Positions 23,560-34,628 of a stretch of 64,000 bases of DNA are shown piece after piece. The position numbers and the translations under genes are program-made. The DNA comes from Microbotryomycetes sp. JL201. Lineage: Eukaryota; Basidiomycota; Microbotryomycetes. Where the stretch lies: NCBI GenBank assembly GCA_033819885.1, contig JAQYUZ010000032.1, positions 62,001 through 126,000 of the forward strand. Direction: 5' to 3'. The notes beneath the pieces are model-generated. The model was not told where the DNA came from, ran no database searches, and worked only from the letters and a program-made list of their open reading frames with translations. Every line of letters starts with the position of its first letter. Position 1 is the stretch's first letter.

Positions 23560-24269
23560 TTACATGGCCCAGACTCTGGCTCTGAGTTCTACGTGGTCCA
23601 AATGCTCACTTTCGTGTAAGCTTTTAAACTCTCTTCTCAACGCATCAACATCTCGTTTCAAGCTCGAGTCCTTGACGAGTTGTTTCGTTTGTTGTTCGAG
23701 CGTGGCGATTCGTTCTTGTTCCGAATTTATCCGTTGAATCGAAGCTCTTAGTGAAGAGATTGATTGTGATAGTTCGGCAGAATGTTTCGTGTACGTGTCT
23801 AGTAACTGAGTGTAACCGATGAGGCCGACAATAGTTGAGCCAAGCAGGAATCCAATTAGGCTGTGTGGAGCGCACAGGCGCGCGTGTACGCACGTGTGTC
23901 CAGTGTCAGTGATCGTGTCCAAGTCGTCTTCAGAGAATGCTGGCAAGAAGTCTCTCTAGCTCACCCTCCTCTGAATGCGCCGACCGGTCGACGGACTCGA
24001 GCTGCCGGAGCCGTATACGCCTGTTCTGGCTCGGGAGGAGGAGGTAGTGGGCTGACTAACGGACTCGCCAACGTCGAGTCGGCCTGTGCGACGCTTATTG
24101 ATGGCACAGGCGAGTCTGAGCTGGCGCGCGGCGCTGCCGCAGTCGCCAGTAACCGTCGTCGTTGCTCAACAACGCAACGGACAAGTGCTTGTCGTGCGTT
24201 GTTCTTGGTCAATCCTTGTGGAACGCGCGTTGCTGTTCTGTAGACGAGTTGCGGAGGCATGGACGCCAT
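23560..24269 (-). CDS. Small fungal mitochondrial membrane protein with coiled coil
   Basis: Two-exon gene. Exon 1 (from MASMPPQLVYRTATRV) has a basic, Arg/Ala-rich presequence-like start and a Pro-rich linker. The splice joins FRGG to LIGFLLGSTIVGLIGY, giving one transmembrane helix with the RGGLxGFLLG motif seen in a fungal family of inner-membrane proteins (I recall YIL077C/Rci37-like proteins, not verified). Then LLDTYTKHSAELSQSISSL and a heptad-like region (RIATLEQQTKQLV, VDALRREFKSL) suggest a coiled coil facing the matrix or intermembrane space. The function is unknown. Confidence 0.7.
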
Positions 24270-24482
24270 AATGAACGAATGTGGTCCGAGCTCAAAACAG
24301 CAATTCAATTCTGCCCCACGCCTCATTCTCGGTCTCCCGCCTGTGTGTGAGCACTGTACTCTATGGGCAGACAACCTCGAGTGTACGCTTGAACGGTTCA
24401 CCGCTGTCGCACTCATTCCGTCCGACCCTTTTGCGCGCATCGCAACCTGCGCCCTCTCCACCACAGCAAGGCCAAGTCAAGC

Positions 24483-27400
24483 ATGAACGACCCAGCAAAC
24501 AAACGTCAACATGCGCAGCAATCACTCGTGGATGCAGGTCAGCAACAGCAGCTCTCTGGCGGACAACGCAAGCGCCAGCGGGTCAAAGAACAGCGCACAA
24601 TTGCAGTACAGCACACAACAGCATCGACAAGCACCGCAACGGAAGCAACACGTCAGCAGAGCATCAATCGTGCTCAACCGAGATCCGCACAGCGAGGTAA
24701 GGCAAACGCCCCTCAGCTTGCGCAAAAGTCACGTGCAACCAACTGATGACGACGAGGGTCCGCGAGCAGGTCAAACAGGGTTGCCAGCAATCATAGAGGT
24801 CGACAAATTCGTAGAGGTACGCACGCGAGACGACTGATTTTGCGCCCTGCTAGTGATTGACGCACTTTGCCACATTGGCCGTTTGCTTCTCGTCCATTGT
24901 ATAGGCTCGCAATTTTGAAATTGCGGCAATGGTCAAAGCCATGAAATCTTCAAAGTATGTCATCGCACCCATCTCGGCTGCTGTTGCTCCTACACACCGG
25001 GTTCACTACTTCGCACCTTTCCAGGGAGGCGCTCACGCAGCGTGCATTTCAATCTTTGCCGCGACACCTGAGACGTCGCGCTGCGAGCCACAATGTCAGA
25101 AAGCTGCCCATGCGCCTCAGAGTCAGAGCCAAGCAAGAAGTACCGCCAGACTCTGCCAAACCGAAACGCAAAACTCGAAAGATGCTCGGCAAAAAACGTA
25201 TTTTCAAATTTATCAATCGGGCAGACGTACTCAAGAGACGGCAGCGTAAGTCAGACGCCTTGATAATCAGCAAAGCCCTCAATGCGCCTATTTGACCATG
25301 CCTCTGTGAAATGCAGGCTTCAAGATTTGGCTTGAAACTCACATGTGGCACGCCAAGCGCATGCACATGGTCGAAATTTGGGGTCACCGTCTTGTCAGTC
25401 TGGTTGGGCTCATCCGAACCGTATCAAAATGCTTACTGTCGGTGGTCGGCTCGTAGGCCACGAGACCAACAATGAAGGCTTTCAGGTCGTCCTACCGCGC
25501 TTCAAAGCATGGATCTCTCATTCACGACGCTAGTTATTTTCAATACATGACACTAAGTGGCTCGTACGACAAGCTGAGAACCGTATTGGATCTCGTGTGT
25601 GACCCGTTCGGCCCACGGCCAGCTTCAAAGCGGTTCGTCTTACAGACATTCTGTCATGGGCTGGAGACGTAGCCTTTGCTGATAGCCGTTCCATCTGTCA
25701 GCTTTGCTCAAGGTCAACGTGAATACTCGACTGTACTGTACCATCCCAATCAAAAGCCGGCAAGGCAAATTGGACCTATCGCTTTGATTTGGAATACGTC
25801 GGCTGCCGAGGGTCATGTTTATCGCCAAGTCATCCTGAGATTTCATCCTTCCATGGCTCAGGAAGCAAAGACTGCGATTGATCAAGCTGCTCGGGCAAAT
25901 GTCGTCAGCCAGCAAAACTCGGCCGTAACGGTCACCGCTCACGAGAGAGAGTTTCTGACGTTTGAAGTAACGGGAAAACGAGCGAATGAAGTAGTCAAAG
26001 GCGTTCTCAAGCCAACTTTGTCCAATAATGAAGCCACCAAAGCGGTAAGTGCTTGAAACAAGATGGGTGTGATGTTCGCCTTGCTGAGGAAGAGCGTGGG
26101 ATTCAGGCTTGGAACGCGCTTGACGTACACACGGGTCCGGGATCTGTACCCACAGGAACCGTTATTGGATTGGAAGTATATGATCCGCGCCTGAGGTGTG
26201 TTTTGCTCTTCTGAAGCAGTCTCTAAGCGTTCGTTCACTCACGCAGTTCGGGGCGCTAGCTTTCCACCGCAGCTTGTTCGGCAAGAACCGTCCTCGAGCG
26301 CTGAACCTGTGCGACCGTCAGCAGACCTCGCCAGCTTAGAGTCCTTTTGGTCGACACAGGTACGACGAAACTTGCGCAAACCGACATTCAAGAAGCGCGA
26401 ACTGGACGAAAGAAGATCGCAGGTCCGTCACTGTATGCGGTATACAATACGATTCTGCTATCTAATCCTCCAAAGATGACGTTGCAGAACCTCGTTCCCG
26501 GCACGCGTCTCGCCGCGACAGTCCAAGACGATCGCATTCCAGTCTTGCTCGTCCAAAGAACTCTCAGATCCGCCTCGTCGTCGTCACAGTCCGGAGATTC
26601 AGCGAAAAACACTGATATATACGATATGCATGGATGGACATTGATGGTCCCTGCAGGCTGGGGCATGCCATTCTGGAACAGTCTCGTCTTTACAAATTCC
26701 AAAGTCGGGGGTCTGGATCAACGCCAACAACAGTCTTTTGAAAGCGGATCTCTACACTTTCCAAACGATTTTGTGTGCTCTAAGAAAGCTTTCGGCCGTC
26801 ACGAGCTTGCAAGGATGGTTGACGAACGGGGGTTTTGGGAGAGAAAACCCAAGGCAAAAAGAGTTAATTACGATAAGCTCGGGACGGACAAGCCTTGGAC
26901 AATTGACGTCGTGGGAGTCGTTGAGAGTATGTGGAGTCGATTGTCATATCTTCGAATCGAGTCGTCCAGTGCAGAACCTTTCGCTGTCAACGCCAAACTT
27001 GCTCAACGTTGCGTCGAGTTCGTTCGGGCCGAGCAATCAGATTCAAGTGCCGGTGAAGATGTGACAGGGCTAGATGCCTTTGCTCGAGAATTAAGCGTTG
27101 CGTTCAAACTTGCGACTGGATCAACAAGGAACGATTCCGCGCTTGGTCTCCCGAAGGAACCTCTCCGGGCATTGCGTTCGGCCGTCGTCCATGTCAGAAT
27201 TGACCCAGTCGGACGGGGCAAGCTCGAAGATTATGCCATGCTGTACTGGCTGGACGGCGATCGCAAGCGACAAGTTATGAGCAGGCTGGAACAGGGTAAA
27301 GGACGTGGCGGAGCTGGCAAGCCGTTCGAGGACGAGCCAGACCTGGAGGTCAGTGTTTGAGCTCGTATTTGGGCTTTTCAGACTGTCGGACTAACAGTGT

Positions 27401-27639
27401 CGTCCATGCTGTCCTCGCAGCTCTGCGATGCGCCGATGCGAGCCGATGTTTGTGGAAGAGTCACTACCGGAGGATTCTCGTTGTCTCGAGGACGCGGGTT
27501 TGGGATTGGGTTCATGCCGCTTATCGTTTACCTCTGTCTATGCGCCTATGAGCAAGACGATAGCGCGAGGCTTGTGCTCGTCAAAAATCCAGCCGGCCAA
27601 GTGTACAGAGCTGCAAACGTAGCGCTAGTCTCATCTTGA
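24483..27639 (+). CDS. POP1: Ribonuclease P/MRP protein subunit POP1
   Basis: Largest protein subunit of RNase P and RNase MRP, acting in tRNA 5' maturation and rRNA processing in the nucleus. After a Gln/Thr-rich leader the family start appears: [24 protein letters not shown]. Next are [21 protein letters not shown] (the basic POP1 signature), [46 protein letters not shown], the POPLD domain ([20 protein letters not shown]) and a C-terminal exon with [15 protein letters not shown] and [17 protein letters not shown]. About ten small introns. Stop at 27637-27639. The start shares a 213-bp divergent region with the mitochondrial membrane protein gene. Confidence 0.92.
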
Positions 27640-27767
27640 ACTGAAATGCCATAGCTCTCACTACTGCTGATCATGGAGGATTACTTTCGCAAACTTCCGG
27701 CGCGGGTGCTCGATTTGTTTTGACTGTTTGATCAGGCAAACAAGCCTCGAAGCGTCACTCAAATCAC

Positions 27768-28461
27768 ATGCACTCTGACGCCACCGTTCCCTGCAACACT
27801 GAAGCTGAGCGTGCCGACCGAGCCACGCATTCGTCCACTCTCGCCTCCAAGACCGTTCCTCCCGTTCATCGAGCTCGGTCGACCAAGACACAAAGTCCAA
27901 TCAGACTTGCACCTCCAATGCACAATTTGGACGACACTTGGGACAAAGAAGCTGACGTGCAGGTGACTCGTTTCCTCTCAAATTTTTTGTCCAGCCTTTT
28001 ACATGCGTTTTCCCATCTCGGCCATTTCTGAAACAGCTCGGTCAAAAGCTCACACTGTCTCTTTCTATACGTTTCAATAGACATGTGTACCTCGTGTGCG
28101 AGCTTGGCGACGTGTCAAACGTCGTGAACATTCAAACCCATCCAAAACGTTCTCAAAGACAAAGACCACCAAAATACGACATGCGACGAGACAGACCTTG
28201 TTGTGGATCAGTGCATTCATCCTGCCTCCTTTGGCCGCGTTTTTCGTCTTTGGATTCGGTTGTGAGTCGCTTTTGCTTCTCTATCGTGGATAGGAAGATT
28301 CAATGAAATGTCTTGTTGCAGGGCAAATTTTGATGGCGACGTTTCTATGCTTGTTTGGATGGATTCCTGGAGTCATGTTTGCGCTTCTCTGCATTGCTTT
28401 CGAACGCTCTCAAACGCGCCATTCGAGAATTGCGCCCTCGTCGCGATACTTGTCAGGCTGA
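27768..28461 (+). CDS. Pmp3/UPF0057 family small membrane proteolipid with N-terminal extension
   Basis: Two-helix membrane protein of the Pmp3 (stress-induced plasma-membrane proteolipid) family. Spliced exons join at GFG|WQILM: helix 1 is LLWISAFILPPLAAFFVFGFG with the family's ILPP motif, and helix 2 is ILMATFLCLFGWIPGVMFALLCIAF with the G-(Y/W)-IPG motif. The usual family member has about 55 residues; this one has an extra Ser/Thr/Arg-rich leader (MHSDATVPC through TWDKEADVQ and KTFSKTKTTKIRHATRQ) and a short basic tail. The start at 27768 is the first ATG in frame. The leader is the least certain part. Confidence 0.75.
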
Positions 28462-28545
28462 TGACGGACATGCCGTCTCAAAAACAAAAATTGCATCGAC
28501 ACAAGAAAGAAAAAGTAGAAAAAGTCGATTCCTCTATCGTCAAAA

Positions 28546-31243
28546 TTATAGTTTACGACTCTTGACAACTTGCTTGCCAATACCCGTCTTTTCACCTTCG
28601 TACGAACCAGTCGACAAACCACCTTTGTAAACACTCTTGACCGAACCCAGCTTCTTTTTCGCTTTCTCGTACTGCAAACGTTTCTTGACTCGGGCGTTGC
28701 GATTCTCTTTCTTGCGTCGAGGCGTCAATCCCTTGTTGGCCAAGATTTGTCGAGTTGCGCCACGTGGTCCGTCAGGCATTGAAGCAGCCAAATCAAGCAA
28801 CTCGTTCTTTTCTTGCAACCTCGACTCGTCATACGATTGCTTCTTGGCAAGCTTGGCAACGTCTTTTTGTCTCTTGAGCTCCGAAACAATATCGTGTCCA
28901 TCGTCGTCATCTCCGTCATCCTCGTACGACACTCCCTTGACTCGTTTGGCTGCTCTCAGATCCTCTTCATCGTAGTCTTGATCATCCAAAGCAGATCCAC
29001 CGGCAGAAGCACCATGTTGTTGACGTTTCAACACTTCTCTTCTGGCATTCTCTTTGCTCCTTCGAGGCACGTCATCGTCTCCTCCAAACGCGCGCGTCAT
29101 GTTCTGCCTCTTTTGAGCTTTCTGATTGACTTGACTGACGTGGAAGCGAAGAGAATGGCGGGCCGAGCGCTTGTCGGCTTCATCGGCCAACGACAGTGAA
29201 GTCGGTTCGACGTAGTCGTCCACGCTTGCCGCCGACGACGTAGGTTTGCCAGAAGTCGACTTTGGTCGCTTCGAGATGGGCGCAAGCTCGGGCACGACAA
29301 GTTGCTTTGCAGCGCGCTTGCGTTCCTTCTTTGCAGCCTTCTTAGAGAGGACAGGCTGTTGGTCGTCGTCAGAAAAGTCGTCCATCCGAGTGTCGTCAGA
29401 CACGTCTGGATTCGCTTGTTTCTGTGCCTGCTTGAGAGCGACCCGGCGGAGGAACTCTTCCGCTCCAGCATTCTTGGGCAGGCTGGTCATGATTTGTTCG
29501 AGCTCGGCGTCCGACATGCCATGAAGCAAAGAATCTCCGTCTGCATCGTCGTCACCGTCCTCTTCCTCATCTTGGCTGTGCTCCTCGTCACTTTGCGCTT
29601 CATTGTCGTGGTCAATTTCTTCCGCTGTTTCTTCGTCCGACCACACTTGTGCGGCTCCTCCAGCATCCCAGACGTCCGATGCAAGCATGCCACTCTCATC
29701 TCCCTCGTCTTCGTCTTCTTCGTCCTCGTCCTCATCTTCCAAATCTTCTTGTTGCTCATACTTTTCTGACGTCAAGTCGAGCTCTTCCATCGTTGCCAAA
29801 GCCTGTCTCAAACTCGACAACCTCAACAAAACCTTGTCGACGAGATCTTTTGGAGGTTTGGCGGTCAACAAGATTGAAAAGTAGAACCCGAGCGTGTGCA
29901 AGTACGTCGTAATAGCCTCTGCGCACAATGAAGCAACAAGTATTAGCGACGAGGTCGGTCAGGCAGATTGTTCCGGCGCGAGAATGACTGACGGTGTTCA
30001 AGTTCCATAATGCCGAGCGCAGGATGTTCCTTGCCATCGATGCCTTGCCTCACTTGAACCAAGTTGATTTCTACCTGCTTGACACGTTCAGCCGCGGCCG
30101 TAAAATCGTCGAGCAAAGCGAGCGTCTCTGGATTGTGCTTCAACAAGTAGGCGACGGCCTCTTCTTTCGACATGTTCTGCGTTTGCAAATCTGTTCCGTC
30201 TTTACCTGTGTTGGTTGCATCGACACTGTCGTCTTGCTCGTCTTCGATCCTCCGCGTTCTGCTCTTGAGTACGTCTGCCGCGTCACGCTTGTCATCTTGC
30301 CTTTCATCTTGCTCGATGCCGTAATCTTCGGCAGCAAGCATAGTCTTGTGCTTGCGTTGCAACCTTCTTGCTTCTTCAGCTTCGAGTTCGAGAGCTTCAT
30401 CGTCTTCAGAGTCTGCTTCGCCTGGTGCACGCCTTGACACACGGTACTGATGCGCTGACCACCTCTCTTCATCTTCATCGTCCTCGTCGTCTTCAATTTG
30501 CTCGCGTTCGTCGTCATCATCATCGTCAACATCGCTGTGTGACGCCGCTCGGACCTGAGCCTGTCCTGCGATCGATTCCACTTCGTCACTGTCATCGTCC
30601 TCTTGTTCATCTTCGGACCCTTGTTGCAGCTGTTTTGCAAATCTTCCTCTGTTGTCGTCTTGCTGTTTTCGTTTGTACTGCTTCTTTCGTCCGACGGGCG
30701 CCTCTTCTAGGTCTTTGTTTGCTGGCTCGTCTTGATCAGATTGATCTTGCTGTGGCAAGTCGAGGCCGTATACCTCGTCTGGCACGTCCAGATCGCTTAT
30801 TCCTGCACAGGAAGGGAGAAAAGCGTGCCATGTCAGCCGACTTTCATGTCATGTGGCGCTGGCGCAAGGTTGGCCCGCTGCCTCGGCTCGCTCCCGAAAA
30901 CCAGAAAGAGGTTGACGGGTGCCGAATACAGGTCAAGCAGGAAGGGGATGAACTGACCATCGTCGTCCTGAACATTGTCGTCTTGGTCTGCGAACCCGAT
31001 CGAGTCTCGCTGCCTGTGGACTGTTGATGCGCGCGGCGGGGTAAGCTACGTGTACGAGACTGTGTGATCGGCGAAAAGGAGCTTGCACTCGTCCTCGTCA
31101 CCTCCAAACGCATCCTGCAGGGTGTGCAAGCTGTTGATCGTCGATTGGCGTTTGTCGAACGCGCGTTCAGGCTCGGCCGCCAGCAAGCGAGTACGTTGTC
31201 GAGCCGGCTTTGACGACGACGATGACTGTTTGCGTTTCGCCAT
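28546..31243 (-). CDS. SAS10: U3 snoRNP/SSU processome protein SAS10 (UTP3)
   Basis: Nucleolar factor of the small-subunit processome. Exon 1 starts MAKRKQSSSSSKPARQ at 31243. Splicing then gives HRQRDSIGFADQDDNVQDDDG joined to ISDLDVPDEVYGLDLP. This is followed by long Asp/Glu-rich tracts and the Sas10/Utp3/C1D domain (MSKEEAVAYLLKHNPETLALLDDF). After one more intron come the coiled region LHTLGFYFSILLTAK and the basic C-terminal Sas10 domain (ANKGLTPRRKKENRNARVKKR, KKKLGSVKSVYKGG, YEGEKTGIGKQVVKSRKL). The last block is nearly invariant in the family. It is divergent from FCF2 across 119 bp, so two processome genes may be co-regulated. Confidence 0.92.
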
Positions 31244-31362
31244 CCTGCCGCGGGTCAAGTAGTCGACAGAGGCGGACAAACCAGAACCGAGCGCCGCGCG
31301 ACTTTTTTGGGCGAAACTTTTTTTTGAATCTCCCTCCATCAAACGACCGTCTTTGATCGGAT
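31244..31362. promoter_or_regulatory. Compact bidirectional promoter SAS10/FCF2
   Basis: Only 119 bp lie between the start codons of two outward-facing ribosome-biogenesis genes, so both 5' UTRs and the promoter must fit here. A run of eight T occurs at 31318-31325. Shared regulation is inferred. Confidence 0.5.
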
Positions 31363-32764
31363 ATGCCGGTGACAACAAGACACAATCGACAAGCTCGGGC
31401 AGACGCTGCAAGCTTGACGGCGAAGGGACCGTCTGCCAGCATGGCCGCCCTCGACAAGACGCACATCGAACGGCGACTGCAGGGCAGTAGCGACGACAAT
31501 CACATTGGCGGCGGCGACAGTGTCAGCTCGACTTTGAAAGAAGGCAGCACGACCAGTCTCGATGACGATGACGACGACAGCGCGGACAGCAGCAGCCAAG
31601 ACGAGGACGACGATGATGATGACAGTGACAGTGACAGCGACAGCGACAGCGACAGCGACAGCGAGACTAGACAAAGACTGCAATCTCTACTACTCAAAGC
31701 AAAAGAGAGTGCCAGACTAAAGTCCCAACGGCAAGACTCCTCGACGGCGGCGAGCACACAGCCCGCCACCGCCACTGGCGACAGTCTGGCAGACAACCAA
31801 GAACTAGTTCTGTTTGGCCAAGATGACGACAGTGACGACGCTGTTGACGACGACGAGGAAGACGATGATGAACGCGACCAGTCTCGGTGAGAATGCCTTT
31901 TCGCAACCGACAAGACTCGTGGCACGCACGCGGCACCATATGCTGATCCTTCTGTTGTACCTTTTACAGCACGCCAGAGGCATCCACATCAGCGACACCA
32001 GTCCCTCGACAACTGGCACAACCTTTGCGCCTGTCGGATACGAGACCGCAAGCTACGAACGACTCAAAGGGCAAGGCCAAGGCCAAGGCTACGGCATCCG
32101 CTGTCACCTTGGCTCAATCTCTTGGCGGCGGAGGCATTGTGCTCGAAGGAACAAAGACGGGCGACAGATGGGGTCGAGCGCCGATACAAACGGTGTCGAA
32201 AAAACAGTTTAAAGCAGTCAGTCGACATGCGGCGTGTTCTAGCAATCACCTTGGTTTACTTTCGGCTGACATTCCCACATTTGTTCCTTCACGCGTTGCT
32301 TGCTCATTCGACAGAGACAACCTCGCACGGCAGGTCCTCAATGGTTCGACATGCCAGCGACTGAAATCACTCTAGAAGTGAAACGAGAGATTCAAGCCAT
32401 GAGGATGCGCAACGCGCTCGATCCGAAACGATTCTACAAAGGCTCGTCAAAGCAAGACAAAAAGATGCCAGAGTTTTTCCAGGTAAGCACACTTCTCTTT
32501 GTCCTGCGAGCGAGCTTGTCAAAAAGCTCAACGTCATGTTCTTGTTTCCGGGATCAGATGGGACACGTTATCGAATCAAACCAGTCGGCTTCTACAGCAA
32601 TTCCATCTATTCAACGCAAACGGACGTTTGTCGAAGAACTCGTCGACGACGAACAATCGAAAGCTTATGCGAAACGAAAAACGTCGGAAATCATGGCAAA
32701 GCACATGTCGGGAAGAAAGGGTGCAAACAGACGAGGAGCAAACAAAAAGGCAAAGAGGCGGTAA
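31363..32764 (+). CDS. FCF2: rRNA-processing protein FCF2
   Basis: Nucleolar factor needed for early 18S pre-rRNA cleavages in yeast. Exon 1 (MPVTTRHNRQARADA) is acidic and contains a Ser-Asp repeat tract. After splicing at SR|TPEASTSATP comes a low-complexity segment. The Fcf2 domain follows: GPQWFDMPATEITLEVKREIQAMRMRNALDPKRFYKGS, then KMPEFFQ joined across an intron to MGHVIE, and RKRTFVEELVDDEQSKAYAKRKTSEIM. The C-terminus is basic (GRKGANRRGANKKAKRR). All conserved positions I recognise for the family are present. The acidic extension is longer than usual. Confidence 0.9.
31622..31672 (+). repeat. GACAGC/GACAGT microsatellite coding for a Ser-Asp repeat
   Basis: A hexanucleotide-like tandem array inside FCF2 exon 1 that reads as alternating Asp-Ser codons. 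In-frame length change would add or remove acidic dipeptides. Such tracts are common in nucleolar proteins. Confidence 0.8.
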
Positions 32765-32903
32765 TCGAAGCGCGTATGTGTTGCAGAACGGGATTCTTGC
32801 AATTCATTCGGGAAAAACTTGTTCCTGTCCTGTCCATGTCGAGCCAACACTACGCAGATTTCAAGACGTGGCACAAGTGACCTGGATTACTGTGAAAAGT
32901 TAT

Positions 32904-34190
32904 TCACCGCTTGTTGGTTGCCGGTTGCGCCAACACGCTCTTGATCCATTCATTGTACTCTTCCGGTATCTGAGCAGGCAAAGCGTGCCCGGCACCTTTG
33001 ACGACCTTTAACGTCGATCCTGGCAAATCCTTGTGCAAGTCCCTACTTCGCTCAGGGTTGACCAAATTGTCTTGATCACCCGTGATGATTCCAATCCTCG
33101 GAACCGTTTCTGCAATCTCGAGCAGACGGTCTTGCGAGACGTGATGTTTAAACACGGCAGCGAGTTGACCTAGTCGACCGGTCATCGTTTGTCTTCTCGT
33201 GAGTTTGTAACGACGCAAGAAATCTTGCTCGTGGACTTGTCGCCGTGTGCGTTTCTCTGGGTCAGTCGGATGGATTTGATCGAGGTATTCCTGATGTTAA
33301 TACAAAGTCAGCATTCATGAAACGTTGACAACATTGCTTCAAAGGGACGCCTTAAAACGCACTTTTGGAAACAGCATATCGGTGATCAATGCAACGCCAG
33401 CTTCAGGTGACCATACCGTGCCAGTCAAGATGCGTCCAAATGTGTACGTGACTTTCCAGGTCGGCAAGTCACCCTTTGTACCAGATTTTGTTGAAGTCAA
33501 CATGAGGGCGTTGATGTGGTCTGGTACCAATGTCGCCTGAGAACAAACAAAAGTGTCAATGCCCGGGTCGCATTCGACCCGTGAGAGCGAGAGCGAATGA
33601 CAACAATACTGACCAGCTCTAATGCACACATGCCACCCATTGACACTCCGACGACGTTCAACTTTTGTCTGTCACCTTGTTTGTTGTTCTTGTCGATCCA
33701 ACCCACCTGTTCCAACAATTCAACAACGTCCTTTGCCATCTCTCTTACTTGGTACAATCCCTTTGGCGAGTCAGAGCTGCCAACGCCTCTGTTGTCAAAC
33801 ACCAAACATTGATGTCTCGGCAAAGAAGCGAAATGTTGAACTTGAAGGTTCCAACCAAAGCACGAATTCGATAAACCCATGATCCACACGAACCGTTGAG
33901 AGTCGGGCGAACGGTCACCGTGAATCTCTGTGGTAATGGCCAAATGTGATGTGTCAGGATCATCTCTTCTCCCAAGGTTGCGTCATTCAAACGAGCTGGG
34001 CGTCAACGTGCAGCTCACCATAGTACATCCTGTGTTTAGGCACATCTCTGACCTCGTCCAACAAGTCGTCCTCGTCGTTTGAGCGAGTCGTTGCTACCAT
34101 CTTGAAGCCTCTTTCAAGTCGAGTGTGTTCGTCAAAGATGCTCACTGGCAAATCGTCGCTCTCGCGCGTCGTCACATGCTCTGGATCCAT
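32904..34190 (-). CDS. Alpha/beta hydrolase (esterase/lipase type)
   Basis: Alpha/beta hydrolase with complete motif set. The start at 34190 gives MDPEHVTTRESDD, an acidic leader without a signal peptide. The fold starts at RFVWIMGLSNSCFGWNLQ, then LVFDNRGVGSSDSP (typical DNRGxGxS), LNVVGVSMGGMCALEL (nucleophile GVSMGG), GIITGDQDNLVNPERS (catalytic Asp strand) and VKGAGHALPAQIPEEYN (catalytic His). Family members include fungal aclacinomycin-methylesterase- and epoxide-hydrolase-like proteins; the precise reaction cannot be assigned. Four or so introns. Confidence 0.8.
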
Positions 34191-34628
34191 CCTTGTCGTT
34201 GATGCTTGTTAATGATATGCGTTGCTATGCGATAAAGCCGTCAATAGGACGCAAGACGAAAGGAGATTCGGCGTGAATTCGGGCAACAGTCGCCGGCCGC
34301 TGCCACGTGACTTCATCAACACTATTTGCGCGCATTTGTCAACCGCAACGAATCTTTTAAGCGTTACAGTTGTCCCCAGCATTCACAATGACACCGCCAA
34401 AGACGACGGGTCAGAGTCTTTGATGTGAATTGACAAGCCCGCATCAAGTGCTCGTGCCGTTGCAGAGACACTCTGTGACCTTGACAGACATCCATATCAA
34501 AGGGGCAGACAGTCACATTGCAATGATAAGAACATGATAACGTGTGGGAATGAAAGAAAGCTCGCGCAGGCAGACACAAAAAAAAAGAGAGGGAAAACAG
34601 AAACGAAAAAGTGTCCACGCTACATTAC
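34191..34628. other. Intergenic, hydrolase promoter and kinase 3' end
   Basis: 438 bp upstream of the hydrolase (minus strand) and downstream of the kinase stop. It contains an A/G-rich stretch near 34550-34610; no gene seen. Confidence 0.3.

Noticed and set aside
31500-31925. Ser-rich minus-strand frame opposite FCF2
   Set aside because: Antisense reading of the Ser-Asp repeat tract; low complexity only.
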